Assembly: GCA_002477465.1 (NCBI GenBank)
Contig: DLPV01000043.1
Span: 50,640 to 74,745, forward strand
DNA from: Gammaproteobacteria bacterium UBA7449
Lineage (GTDB): Bacteria > Pseudomonadota > Gammaproteobacteria > Pseudomonadales > Pseudohongiellaceae
DNA length: 24,106 bases
Reading direction: 5' to 3'
Part shown: piece by piece, positions 15,029-22,444 of the stretch
How the letters are laid out: each line of letters opens with the position of its first letter
Position numbering within the stretch: position 1 is the first letter of the stretch
Notes under the pieces: model-generated
Seen by the model: the letters and a program-made list of their open reading frames with translations, nothing else
Told to the model about the DNA's origin: nothing
The model's database searches: none
Position numbers and translations under genes: made by a program

Positions 15029-15601
15029 TCAGGTCTGACTTGCCTGTAACTGTGCCAGGTCCTGCGGGGTATCGATGTCCATCAGAATTGCCCGATCCTG
15101 CAGCTTGAGTTTAATCACTTTGTCAGGATGCTGTCGGATAAGCACCTTACCGCCGGCATCGCCGCTGAGTTTTCCGAGCTCTGAGAAGAACGCACTGCCG
15201 AAAACTACCGGGTTTCCAGTTTCGCCATCGCATTCGGGGAGTAAAATTGAATCGGACGTGGCCTGTTCCGCCAGGGTGCGATAAGTATCGCTGGCGATAA
15301 AGGGCATGTCTGAAAGGCAAATCATGCAGGCGTCCCAGCCTCCGGTGAACTGCATCCCGAAGGCAAGCGTGGCCCCCATACCGCGTTCGGCCTCAGAAAA
15401 GACCTCGACTCGCCTTGCCGTAGCATCCAGTTCGGAGGAGAGTTCTGGTCTGGTAAGCACTACAGTTTCAGGCACAGCGGCCTGCAGCCTTTCAAAGGTT
15501 TGGTCGAATACGCGGGTGCCTGAGTCAAGTGCAGCCAACAGCTTTACACCACCGAAGCGGCTGCTGAATCCGGCAGCCAGAAGTAGGGCGCCTATGCGCA
15601 T
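15029..15601 (-). CDS. MocA/MobA-like nucleotidyltransferase
   Basis: The protein has 190 residues with the NTP-transferase signature at its start: LLLAAGFSSRFGGVKLL (6-22), where the Gly-rich loop and Lys20 bind the nucleotide. CLSDMPF (95-101) follows with the metal-binding Asp, then GNPVVFG (129-135), SGDAGGKVLI (146-155) and DIDTPQDLAQL (175-185). This set is typical of molybdenum cofactor cytidylyltransferase (MocA) and related proteins that attach CMP or GMP to molybdopterin for xanthine-dehydrogenase-type enzymes. No molybdoenzyme gene is in the window, so the exact nucleotide and product are uncertain. GAGG lies eight bases before the ATG. It has its own unit behind the nrd terminator. 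Confidence 0.82.
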   Translation of the reverse strand: MRIGALLLAAGFSSRFGGVKLLAALDSGTRVFDQTFERLQAAVPETVVLTRPELSSELDATARRVEVFSEAERGMGATLAFGMQFTGGWDACMICLSDMPFIASDTYRTLAEQATSDSILLPECDGETGNPVVFGSAFFSELGKLSGDAGGKVLIRQHPDKVIKLKLQDRAILMDIDTPQDLAQLQASQT

Positions 15602-15690
15602 TTTCTCAACCTCTGTAGAACCCGCTATAGAAAGGCTGGTGAGTGAGCCTAATAATGATTCAACAGTTTAACGGAGTCAGTTATCTGAAT

Positions 15691-15724
15691 AAAAAAGGCC
15701 GTCACCGCTGCTGCGATGACGGCC
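15691..15724 (-). terminator. Intrinsic terminator of the nrdA-nrdB operon
   Basis: On the minus strand, GGCCGTCA (15724-15717) pairs with TGACGGCC (15704-15697) around a 12-base loop, followed directly by six T residues (15696-15691). It lies 18 bases after the stop of the 126-residue coiled-coil gene. This is a classical rho-independent terminator and marks the end of the nrdA - nrdB - small gene transcript. Confidence 0.85.
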
Positions 15725-15742
15725 AGAAATAAAGGTATTCAG

Positions 15743-16123
15743 CTAGTGCAGTGTTTTATTGTTTTTTCGGGCCGGCGTAGAGTCCTGCTGCCTGATCTCT
15801 ACAACAAAACTTTCATTGCTGCCTTTGCTCTTTGCTTGCTCTGTGTTCCCGCTCGCAATCTGTGCGACATGCTGCGCGTCTGCTGCAACGGCAGCTTCCG
15901 CTGCTTCCTGCGCAGCAGCCTCTGCCTCTGCTTCAATATCGCATAGGGCCTCTTCCTCTTCCTTGGCAAGTTGTTGAGTCTCAGCCTGGGTCTTGAGCTG
16001 TTCACTGAGGTGCTGCCGCAACCGGTTGACCACGCTGGTCATTACCTCAATGGTCTGGCTGAGTTGATCTAGTGTGAGCAGGGTGCGCTCTGGATCATTC
16101 TCTGAAGGTTTTTCTTCACTCAT
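15743..16123 (-). CDS. Small coiled-coil protein co-transcribed with nrdAB
   Basis: This is a 126-residue cytosolic protein. Residues about 15-55 (LLTLDQLSQTIEVMTSVV, then NRLRQHLSEQL) form an amphipathic, probably coiled-coil helix. Residues 54-88 are acidic and Ala-rich (KEEEEALCDIEAEAEAAAQ). The tail is polar, with FVVEIRQQD and a basic end. I recognise no family. It is the third gene after nrdA and nrdB, 90 bases from nrdB, before the operon terminator and with AAGGA nine bases upstream of the ATG, so it is expressed with the reductase. An accessory or stability factor for ribonucleotide reductase is possible but is inference only. Confidence 0.65.
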   Translation of the reverse strand: MSEEKPSENDPERTLLTLDQLSQTIEVMTSVVNRLRQHLSEQLKTQAETQQLAKEEEEALCDIEAEAEAAAQEAAEAAVAADAQHVAQIASGNTEQAKSKGSNESFVVEIRQQDSTPARKNNKTLH

Positions 16124-16213
16124 TACCCGTTGTCCTTGTGCGAGCTGTTACTCGTGTTGCTTGCTTGTTCCTGAATCCGAATCAAACTAATTTTATTGAT
16201 CGCTCGACCCGGG

Positions 16214-17557
16214 TTAATCCCAGGTCAATGCACCACCAGTTTGGTATTCAATTACGCGTGTTTCGAAGAAGTTTTTCTCTTTTCGCAGATCCATGATTTC
16301 CGACATCCATGGAAATGGGTTGCTTACACCCTGGAACTGTTCCGGTAATCCGATTTGCACCAGGCGGCGGTTGGCGATGAACTGCAGATACTCTTCCATC
16401 ATGGCTGCATTCATACCCAGCACTCCCCTGGGCATAGTGTCGCGTGCATATTCGATCTCCAGCTGCGTCGCCTGCAAAATCATTTGTGTGGCTTCTTCTT
16501 TCAATTGATCAGTCCACAGCTGAGGATTCTCCAGTTTGATCTGGTTGATCATGTCGATGCCAAAGTTCAGGTGCATGGATTCGTCACGCAGGATGTATTG
16601 GAACTGCTCGGACGTACCAGTCATCTTGTTGCGGCGACCCATGGAGAGGATTTGGGTAAACCCGCAATAGAAGAAGATACCTTCCAGACAGCAATAAAAG
16701 GCAATCAGGTTTTTCAGCAGATCCTGATCTTTTTCAGGGGTGCCAGTATTGAATTGGGGATCACTTAGGGCCTGGGTGTATTTCAGACCCCAGGAAGCTT
16801 TCTTCGCTACCGAGGGGATCTCGTGATACATGTTAAAGATTTCACCTTCATCCATGCCCAGAGACTCGATGCAGTACTGATAGGCGTGGGTGTGGATGGC
16901 TTCTTCAAAAGCCTGGCGCAGAATGTACTGGCGGCATTCTGGATTGGTGATAAGTCGATAGATCGCCAGCACCAGGTTATTGGCGACCAGAGAGTCAGCA
17001 GTTGAGAAGAAACCCAGGTTACGCTTGACGATCAAACGTTCGTCATCGGTTAGTCCATTGGGATTTTTCCAGAGACTGATATCCGCATTCATGTTTACTT
17101 CCTGCGGCATCCAGTGATTGGCACAGCCGTCCTGGTATTTCTGCCAGGCCCAGTCGTATTTGAATGGAACCAGCTGGTTAAGGTCAGCGCGACAGTTGAT
17201 CATGCGCTTGTCGTCAACCGCTACTCGGTTGGCTGAGCCTTCCAGTTCTTCCAGGCCTGCGCTGACGTCAAGTTTGGCAAGGTCGTCCTTTGCTTTTTGC
17301 AGCGCATCGGCATTGCTCGCACTGTCGGCGGCGTCCAGCTTGGAGGTGACGCTCGCGGCCGTGATTGCCTCACTCTCTGCGGGCGCTGCCGTTTGTTCAG
17401 CAGCCTGTGAAACTGCCGCTGCTGCGGATTGCGTTGCCTGCTGTGCAGAAAGGTCTGTGGCCTCAGCTGCCTGCGCGGCTGAAGGTGGCGGTGGGTTCGC
17501 AATAGCAGTCTCCGCTATGGCCGTTTCCTCTTGATTAAAGTCATCCCAAGACAACAT
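16214..17557 (-). CDS. nrdB: Class Ia ribonucleotide reductase beta subunit
   Basis: NrdB carries the diiron centre and tyrosyl radical that NrdA uses to reduce ribonucleotides. The 447-residue protein matches the Pseudomonas-type NrdB: short LSWDDFNQEE start, an Ala/Gln-rich linker (about 11-100), then RMINCRADLNQLVPFKYDWA. Ligands visible: Asp188 in FSTADSL, Glu219 and His222 in EEAIHTH, and the radical Tyr226, in the same EXXHXXXY spacing as E. coli Glu115/His118/Tyr122. Further ligands lie in the LEGIFFYCGF and RDESMHLNFG segments. The C-terminus ETRVIEYQTGGALTWD is the tail expected to bind NrdA. It starts 59 bases after nrdA, with AAAGGG upstream. Confidence 0.97.
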   Translation of the reverse strand: MLSWDDFNQEETAIAETAIANPPPPSAAQAAEATDLSAQQATQSAAAAVSQAAEQTAAPAESEAITAASVTSKLDAADSASNADALQKAKDDLAKLDVSAGLEELEGSANRVAVDDKRMINCRADLNQLVPFKYDWAWQKYQDGCANHWMPQEVNMNADISLWKNPNGLTDDERLIVKRNLGFFSTADSLVANNLVLAIYRLITNPECRQYILRQAFEEAIHTHAYQYCIESLGMDEGEIFNMYHEIPSVAKKASWGLKYTQALSDPQFNTGTPEKDQDLLKNLIAFYCCLEGIFFYCGFTQILSMGRRNKMTGTSEQFQYILRDESMHLNFGIDMINQIKLENPQLWTDQLKEEATQMILQATQLEIEYARDTMPRGVLGMNAAMMEEYLQFIANRRLVQIGLPEQFQGVSNPFPWMSEIMDLRKEKNFFETRVIEYQTGGALTWD

Positions 17558-17616
17558 GTGAATACCCTTTTAAAAATTTGTTTACGTTAATAGTCGCGAT
17601 TCGAAAGTCAGCTTGC

Positions 17617-20472
17617 TTACTGACAAGCCTCGCATTCCGGATCATCAAGTGAACAGGCCTGTGGAACTGCCGCCGCGGTGGGCTCAGCAGAGACTTTGTT
17701 CAAACTATTATCTGAGACTGTCGATTTCTCTGTAGTGGTGGCCGCTAGAGCGCGTAGGTAATAGGTGGTTTTGAGTCCACGCAACCAGGCCATGCGGTAG
17801 GTAATATCCAGCTTTTTACCGCTGGCACCGGCCACATAAAGGTTGAGAGATTGTGCCTGGTCGATCCATTTTTGCCGACGGCTGGCCGCGTCAACTAACC
17901 AGCGTGGTTCCACTTCGAAGGCGGTGGCATAGATTTGCTTGATCTCGTCAGGCACGCGGTCGATGTTCTGCACACTACCTTCGTAATACTTAAGATCGTT
18001 GACCATGACGCTATCCCAAAGCTCGAGGCGTTTCAGGTCTTCAACCAGGTAGGGATTTACTACGGTGAATTCTCCGGAGAGATTGGATTTAACGTAGAGG
18101 TTTTGATAAGTCGGTTCAATCGATTGGGATACACCAGAAATATTGGCGATAGTTGCCGTTGGCGCGATCGCCAGCACGTTGGAATTGCGCATGCCGCCTT
18201 GCTTGATGCGGGCACGCAGGCTATCCCAATCCAGGCGCTGCTCAAAATTTACGTCGAGGTAGTCGCAGCCGCGGACTTCCTGCAGTTTTTTCAGGGAGTC
18301 TATTGGCAGGATGCCTTGATCCCACAGCGAGCCTTCGTAGGATTCATAGCGACCACGTTCTTCCGCGAGCTCATTGGAGGCGCTGATGGCGTAATAGCTA
18401 ATCACCTCCATGGAGACGTCGGCGAAATCGACTGCCTGATCTGAGGCATAGGCAATGCGCTGCTTATACAGGGCATCCTGAAAGCCCATCACACCCATAC
18501 CCACCGGACGGTGCCTGAGGTTGGAAGTCTTCGCCTGATCTACCGAGTAGTAGTTGATGTCGATAACGTTATCCAGCATGCGGATAGCGGTGGTGATGGT
18601 CTTCTTCAGCTTGTCCTGATTCAGGCCATTATCATCCACATGATTGACCAGGTTAATCGAGCCAAGATTGCACACCGCTACTTCCTCCTGACTGGTGTTC
18701 AGGGTGATCTCGGTGCAGAGGTTGGAAGAGTGGATGGTTCCCACATGCTGCTGTGGTGAGCGCACATTGCAGCTGTCTTTAAATGTAATCCATGGGTGTC
18801 CTGTCTCGAACAGCATGGACAGCATCTTGCGCCACAGGTCAGCTGCACGCACAGTCTTGTAGGGTTTGATCTCGCCCGCAGCTGCCCGACGCTCGTATTC
18901 TGCATACTTTTCTTCGAACTCTTTACCATGCATGTCATGGAGTTCTGGCACAGTATTAGGTGAGAACAGCGTCCATTCCTGGTCATTGAATACCCGCTTC
19001 ATAAACAGATCGGGAATCCAGTTAGCCGTGTTCATATCATGGGCGCGACGGCGGTCGTCACCGGTGTTCTTGCGCAGTTCCAGGAATTCTTCAATATCCA
19101 GGTGCCAAGTCTCCAGGTAGGAGCATACGGCGCCTTTGCGCTTGCCGCCCTGATTAACTGCAACTGCAGTATCATTCACGACCTTCAAGAAAGGCACGAC
19201 GCCCTGGCTCTTGCCGTTGGTGCCAGTGATGTGCGCACCGAGGGCACGCACTGGTGTCCAGTCATTGCCCAGTCCACCAGCCCATTTCGACAGCATGGCG
19301 TTGTCACGAATGGCGGAGTAAATGCCAAATAAATCGTCTGGTACCGTGGTAAGAAAGCAGGAAGAAAGCTGCGGACGCAAAGTGCCAGAGTTAAACAACT
19401 GTGGCGTAGACACCATGTAATCAAAGCTTGAAATCAGATTATAGAATTCAATCGCGCGTTCTTCTTTATTGTCTTCCTCAGCTGCCAGGCCCATGGCGAC
19501 ACGCATATAGAAAACCTGCGGCAGTTCGAATCGCACGCCTTCACTGTGAATGAAGTAGCGGTCGTACAGTGTTTGCAGCCCGAGATAAGTAAACTGTTGG
19601 TCGCGCTCTGCCTTTAGGGCTTCGCCGAGCTTACCCAGGTCGAAATCCAGCAGGTGGGGTGACAACAATCCTAGTTCTACGCCTTTCTCTATATAGGGCT
19701 TAAGCGTCGCCGCGTACCGGTAGTGCATCTCTGACTGGGTGGCTGAATCGGTGATGCCCAGGAAACCTAGCGCTTCGGCGCGCAGGGTGTCCATCAGCAG
19801 GCGTGCGGTGACGTAAGAATAATTTGGGTCTTTTTCAACCATAGTGCGCGCAGTCATCACCAGCGAAGTGCGAACATCTTCCATCTTCACCCCAGGGTAG
19901 AGGTTCTTGAGGGTCTCGTTATAGATGGTATCTGCAGAAACGTCACTCAAGCCTTCGCAAGCCTCGTCGATTACGGTGCGCAGTCGCGCAGTGTCCAGAG
20001 GGCCCTGATGGCCATCTTCAAAGGTCACTGTAATTTCAGCTTCCTTGGGACGATCGGTTTCCTGCTTTTGCTCCCGCATGCGGGAGCGTTCGGCGCGGTA
20101 GATCACATAGCTACGTGCAATTTTGTGCTCGCCGGTACGCATCAGGGCCAGTTCAACCTGGTCCTGAATATCTTCTATGTGAATTGTGCCGCCAGAAGGC
20201 ATGCGTTTTCTGAAAATGTCGGTAATCTGCGAGCTCAGCTGTGCTACAGATTCGTGAATTCTGGAAGAGGCAGCGGCGTTGCCACCCTCTACTGCCAGAT
20301 AAGCCTTGGTAATGGCTACTGAAATCTTTGACTCATCGTATGCGACTACCGCGCCGTTGCGTTTTATAACCCTAAGTTGCCCGGGTGCGGTGGATGCTAC
20401 AGAAAGAGACTCGTCATTATTAGGAGTGGCGGCTTGCGAAGACCCGCTCGTGGGTCGTACATCAGTCTGCAT
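17617..20472 (-). CDS. nrdA: Class Ia ribonucleotide reductase alpha subunit
   Basis: NrdA binds substrate and allosteric nucleotides and makes dNDPs. The 951-residue length is about 190 longer than E. coli NrdA. The extra is N-terminal: an ATP-cone (about 33-125, RVIKRNGAVVAYDESKISVA to ARSYVIYRAER) and a second, partial cone-like region (about 145-235). Active-site residues are present: Cys372 in LSSCFL, Asn584-Leu-Cys586-Thr-Glu588, Cys601 in VAVCNLGS, the radical-relay pair Tyr904-Tyr905, and the redox-shuttle cysteines Cys947 and Cys950 in ECEAC at the very end. GGAG lies seven bases before the ATG. It is the first gene of the nrdA - nrdB - coiled-coil operon. The cone means dATP inhibition is expected; control by NrdR is suggested by the box upstream. 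Confidence 0.97.
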   Translation of the reverse strand: MQTDVRPTSGSSQAATPNNDESLSVASTAPGQLRVIKRNGAVVAYDESKISVAITKAYLAVEGGNAAASSRIHESVAQLSSQITDIFRKRMPSGGTIHIEDIQDQVELALMRTGEHKIARSYVIYRAERSRMREQKQETDRPKEAEITVTFEDGHQGPLDTARLRTVIDEACEGLSDVSADTIYNETLKNLYPGVKMEDVRTSLVMTARTMVEKDPNYSYVTARLLMDTLRAEALGFLGITDSATQSEMHYRYAATLKPYIEKGVELGLLSPHLLDFDLGKLGEALKAERDQQFTYLGLQTLYDRYFIHSEGVRFELPQVFYMRVAMGLAAEEDNKEERAIEFYNLISSFDYMVSTPQLFNSGTLRPQLSSCFLTTVPDDLFGIYSAIRDNAMLSKWAGGLGNDWTPVRALGAHITGTNGKSQGVVPFLKVVNDTAVAVNQGGKRKGAVCSYLETWHLDIEEFLELRKNTGDDRRRAHDMNTANWIPDLFMKRVFNDQEWTLFSPNTVPELHDMHGKEFEEKYAEYERRAAAGEIKPYKTVRAADLWRKMLSMLFETGHPWITFKDSCNVRSPQQHVGTIHSSNLCTEITLNTSQEEVAVCNLGSINLVNHVDDNGLNQDKLKKTITTAIRMLDNVIDINYYSVDQAKTSNLRHRPVGMGVMGFQDALYKQRIAYASDQAVDFADVSMEVISYYAISASNELAEERGRYESYEGSLWDQGILPIDSLKKLQEVRGCDYLDVNFEQRLDWDSLRARIKQGGMRNSNVLAIAPTATIANISGVSQSIEPTYQNLYVKSNLSGEFTVVNPYLVEDLKRLELWDSVMVNDLKYYEGSVQNIDRVPDEIKQIYATAFEVEPRWLVDAASRRQKWIDQAQSLNLYVAGASGKKLDITYRMAWLRGLKTTYYLRALAATTTEKSTVSDNSLNKVSAEPTAAAVPQACSLDDPECEACQ

Positions 20473-20501
20473 TTATGTGCTCCGAATTTGGTCTTTACTA
20501 C

Positions 20502-20527
20502 GAGGCATTCCTGCCTCATTTATTTTT
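20502..20527. promoter_or_regulatory. Hairpin next to the nrdA ribosome binding site
   Basis: GAGGCA (20502-20507) and TGCCTC (20512-20517) pair around TTCC. On the plus strand it is followed by ATTTATTTTTT, so in that direction it looks like an intrinsic terminator; no plus-strand gene ends here. In the nrdA mRNA it lies about 30 bases before the start codon and is preceded by an A-rich tract. Confidence 0.45.
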
Positions 20528-20823
20528 TGGTCCTATTGTTAGGCCCTGCAGTGGCTGCTTGCTGTCAATCGCTTTCCTCTCACCCCGGTGCGGTTAAGCG
20601 TTAGGTCTCGTCTGTGCATCGCTCTTATCGCCTGCATGTTGCCCGCCATTGATTGGCGGTTACCTGCCTGGCGACGCTTGCTGTACTGCATAAGCAGCTT
20701 GAGCTTCTTGCTAAATCAGCACTTGTGACATTTCACGACGAATCGACCCCATCCGGCACGACCAGTGCTGACAAATCCCACTATCGAACTTGTCGATTTA
20801 CTGTCCGGCAGCATTCAAGCCAT

Positions 20824-20839
20824 ATACTATATATTGTGT
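20824..20839. promoter_or_regulatory. NrdR box upstream of nrdA
   Basis: ATACTATATATTGTGT matches the NrdR consensus (acaCWATATaTWGtgt) at 15 of 16 positions. NrdR is the nucleotide-sensing repressor of ribonucleotide reductase genes. On the minus strand the box contains TATAGT (20831-20826), a possible -10 element, so repressor binding would block it. No partner box is found at the usual 31-32 base spacing. The box lies about 350 bases before the nrdA start codon, implying a long leader if the promoter is here. Confidence 0.7.
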
Positions 20840-21280
20840 TTTTGCGGCTGGACTTTAGCGTTTTTTTTCTCGTGTACCGAGATTTCGCGGAAACCCTCAA
20901 AACAGTCCAGAAAACGGGCGTTAAATAGCCGGTTTTCATCAAGTGCTGTTCTTATTATTGAACCGAATGACCCGCTAGAGTACTCGATTTGCCTGAATTT
21001 TTGACTGTTTGCTTGCTAAGATTAGCCCCTGATTTAAGCTTAACTACTACAACATATAGACAAGCTATAAATTTAACACACAAGATAATGCGGTTTTGGG
21101 GGGAATGCAAGGGATTTCCCTGTGTGTTTGCTGTGGGGAAAATGTGAATAGATTGTGGTTGTTGGCTGGAAACTGCCGCTACGCCGCGCCGTTACGATGA
21201 ATTCGCCTTTTGGCTGATTTTTGAGCAGTGGCTGACTGTCAAAATGCCTCGAATTAGTGCATAAACTGCGACAAGCAGGA

Positions 21281-21300
21281 GACCACAATATATTGTGGTC
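21281..21300. promoter_or_regulatory. Perfect 20-base palindrome, NrdR-box-like
   Basis: The half site GACCACAATA is followed directly by its exact reverse complement. The central 16 bases (21283-21298) match the NrdR consensus at 14 of 16 positions. It lies 26 bases after the argF stop and about 810 bases from the nrdA start. It could be a distal NrdR site, or another dimeric regulator's operator. As RNA behind argF it would form an eight-base stem with a TATA loop but has no U-tract. Confidence 0.5.
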
Positions 21301-21326
21301 AGTATTAAGGCAAGATCAGTGGGTAG

Positions 21327-22223
21327 TTAACCCGCGATCAGGTATTCCAACAGGGCTTTCTTGGAATGCATTCGGTTCTCGGCTTCCTGCCAGACTACGC
21401 TGTCATCAGCATCGAGTATCTCAGCGCTCACTTCCTCGCCGCGATGTGCTGGCAAACAGTGCATAAACAGGGCCGATTCAGCGGCGTAGGCCATAAGAGC
21501 CGTATTGACCTGGTAGGCCGCGAAGCGGGTGGCGCGCTCGGATTGTTCAGCTTCCATGCCCATAGAGGCCCACACATCGGTCACCACGAGATCGGCACCG
21601 GCTACGGCCTGCTTGGGGTCCGATACCAGGCTTACATGTTTGGCATACCGCTCCAGCAATTCGGCTTTTGGTTCGAAACCAGAGGGAGTGGCAATCTGCA
21701 GTGAGAAGCCAAACACGGCTGCCGCGTTGATATACGACTGGCACATGTTATTGCCGTCGCCTACCCAGGCAACTCTGGCGCCCCTTATATCGCCGCGTGC
21801 TTCCATGAAGGTTTGTACATCGGCCAGCAGCTGGCAGGGGTGAAAATCGTCGCTGAGGGCGTTAATGACTGGAACCCGGGAATACGCAGCGAATTTCTCG
21901 AGACTGGCATGGGAGAACGTTCGAATGGCTATAACTTCAACCATGCGAGACATCACCCGGGCCGTGTCGGCAACGGGCTCACCACGACCTAGCTGGGAGT
22001 CATTGTTGGTGAGAAAAACCGAAGCGCCCCCTAGCTGATTCATCGCCACCTCGAACGCCACCCGGGTCCGGGTGGAAGCTTTTTCGAAAATCAAACCAAG
22101 GGTCTTGCCCGTCAGGCTGGATGCCGGCTGGGGTTGCGCTTTCAGGTCAATTGCTCGGCGTATGATAGTTTCAAGATCGGCCGCTGGCAGATCCTGTAAG
22201 GTGAGGAAGTGTTGAAGTGCCAT
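21327..22223 (-). CDS. argF: Ornithine carbamoyltransferase
   Basis: Ornithine carbamoyltransferase makes citrulline from ornithine and carbamoyl phosphate in arginine synthesis. The start is placed at ATG 22223 (298 residues), because AGGTGG lies eight bases upstream and the family begins MxxxHFLxLxDL; an in-frame ATG at 22454 would add 77 unrelated residues and lies upstream of the likely promoter. Motifs: STRTR (50-54) for carbamoyl phosphate, HPCQ (128-131), DVWASMG (216-222) and HCLPAHRGEEV (255-265), which contains the catalytic Cys and marks OTC rather than ATCase. The length is normal for an anabolic enzyme. It is divergent from the hyuB-like gene. Confidence 0.95.
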   Translation of the reverse strand: MALQHFLTLQDLPAADLETIIRRAIDLKAQPQPASSLTGKTLGLIFEKASTRTRVAFEVAMNQLGGASVFLTNNDSQLGRGEPVADTARVMSRMVEVIAIRTFSHASLEKFAAYSRVPVINALSDDFHPCQLLADVQTFMEARGDIRGARVAWVGDGNNMCQSYINAAAVFGFSLQIATPSGFEPKAELLERYAKHVSLVSDPKQAVAGADLVVTDVWASMGMEAEQSERATRFAAYQVNTALMAYAAESALFMHCLPAHRGEEVSAEILDADDSVVWQEAENRMHSKKALLEYLIAG

Positions 22224-22300
22224 GGATTTAACCACCTGAAGCTTATAGCCGAAGCAGGCTTGGTTTCTTTTCAGTGCGCTGCGGATGCAAGACCGGGCGC

Positions 22301-22331
22301 TAAATAAGAAAAGGGTAGCTCGCGCCACCCT
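22301..22331 (-). promoter_or_regulatory. GNRA-capped hairpin with U-rich tail in the argF leader
   Basis: Read on the minus strand, AGGGTGGC and GCTACCCT (22331-22312) form an eight-pair stem with one G-U, closed by the tetraloop GCGA, followed by TTTCTTATTT. The shape is that of an intrinsic terminator. It lies in the argF leader, about 90 bases before the start codon and only about seven bases after the predicted transcription start. No minus-strand gene lies upstream that it could end. It is either a 5' stabilising stem-loop or an attenuator of transcripts from a promoter further up. Confidence 0.5.
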
Positions 22332-22344
22332 CGGATGATTCGCA

Positions 22345-22373
22345 ATTCTAGCTGCATCTCCAGGCGCCGGCAA
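22345..22373 (-). promoter_or_regulatory. Promoter of argF
   Basis: On the minus strand, TTGCCG (22373-22368, four of six -35 bases), exactly 17 bases, then TAGAAT (22350-22345, five of six -10 bases). Transcription would begin near 22338, about 115 bases before the argF ATG. I see no convincing ArgR box over it. Confidence 0.6.
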
Positions 22374-22444
22374 TTGCGAGGGCGCGGTGCTTGCAGTAGG
22401 CTGCGGCGAATTGAATGGATAAGCCTGGAACCCTGGTTGTCTGT

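Larger units (their letters stand above)
20473..21326. other. Long non-coding region between argF and nrdA
   Basis: In 854 bases I find no supported gene. It holds the nrdA leader and promoter region, one NrdR-like box (20824-20839), a perfect 20-base palindrome of the same type (21281-21300), several hairpins and AT-rich tracts (for example an eight-T run at 20871-20878). Within the leader, TCAGCACT (20716-20723) and AGTGCTGA (20764-20771) are perfect complements, and CCGCCA (20643-20648) pairs with TGGCGG (20654-20659). Short open frames here have biased composition and no ribosome binding site. Confidence 0.6.

Noticed and set aside
20778..20793. Second NrdR box beside the proximal one
   Set aside because: Only 10 of 16 bases match and the 46-base offset is not the usual 31-32 bases.
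20653..20928. 91-codon plus-strand frame in the nrdA upstream region
   Set aside because: No ribosome binding site, unusual composition, and it overlaps the NrdR box; no family resemblance.
21131..21160. DnaA-box-like TGTGAATAG near TGTGGGGAA in the nrdA upstream region
   Set aside because: Single site with a mismatch at a key position and no second good box; not enough for DnaA control or an origin.
22332..22420. ArgR operator near the argF promoter (GAAT-TGC-GAAT and TGAAT pieces)
   Set aside because: The half sites are in the wrong orientation or spacing for the enterobacterial ARG box, and no Pseudomonas-type site is seen.
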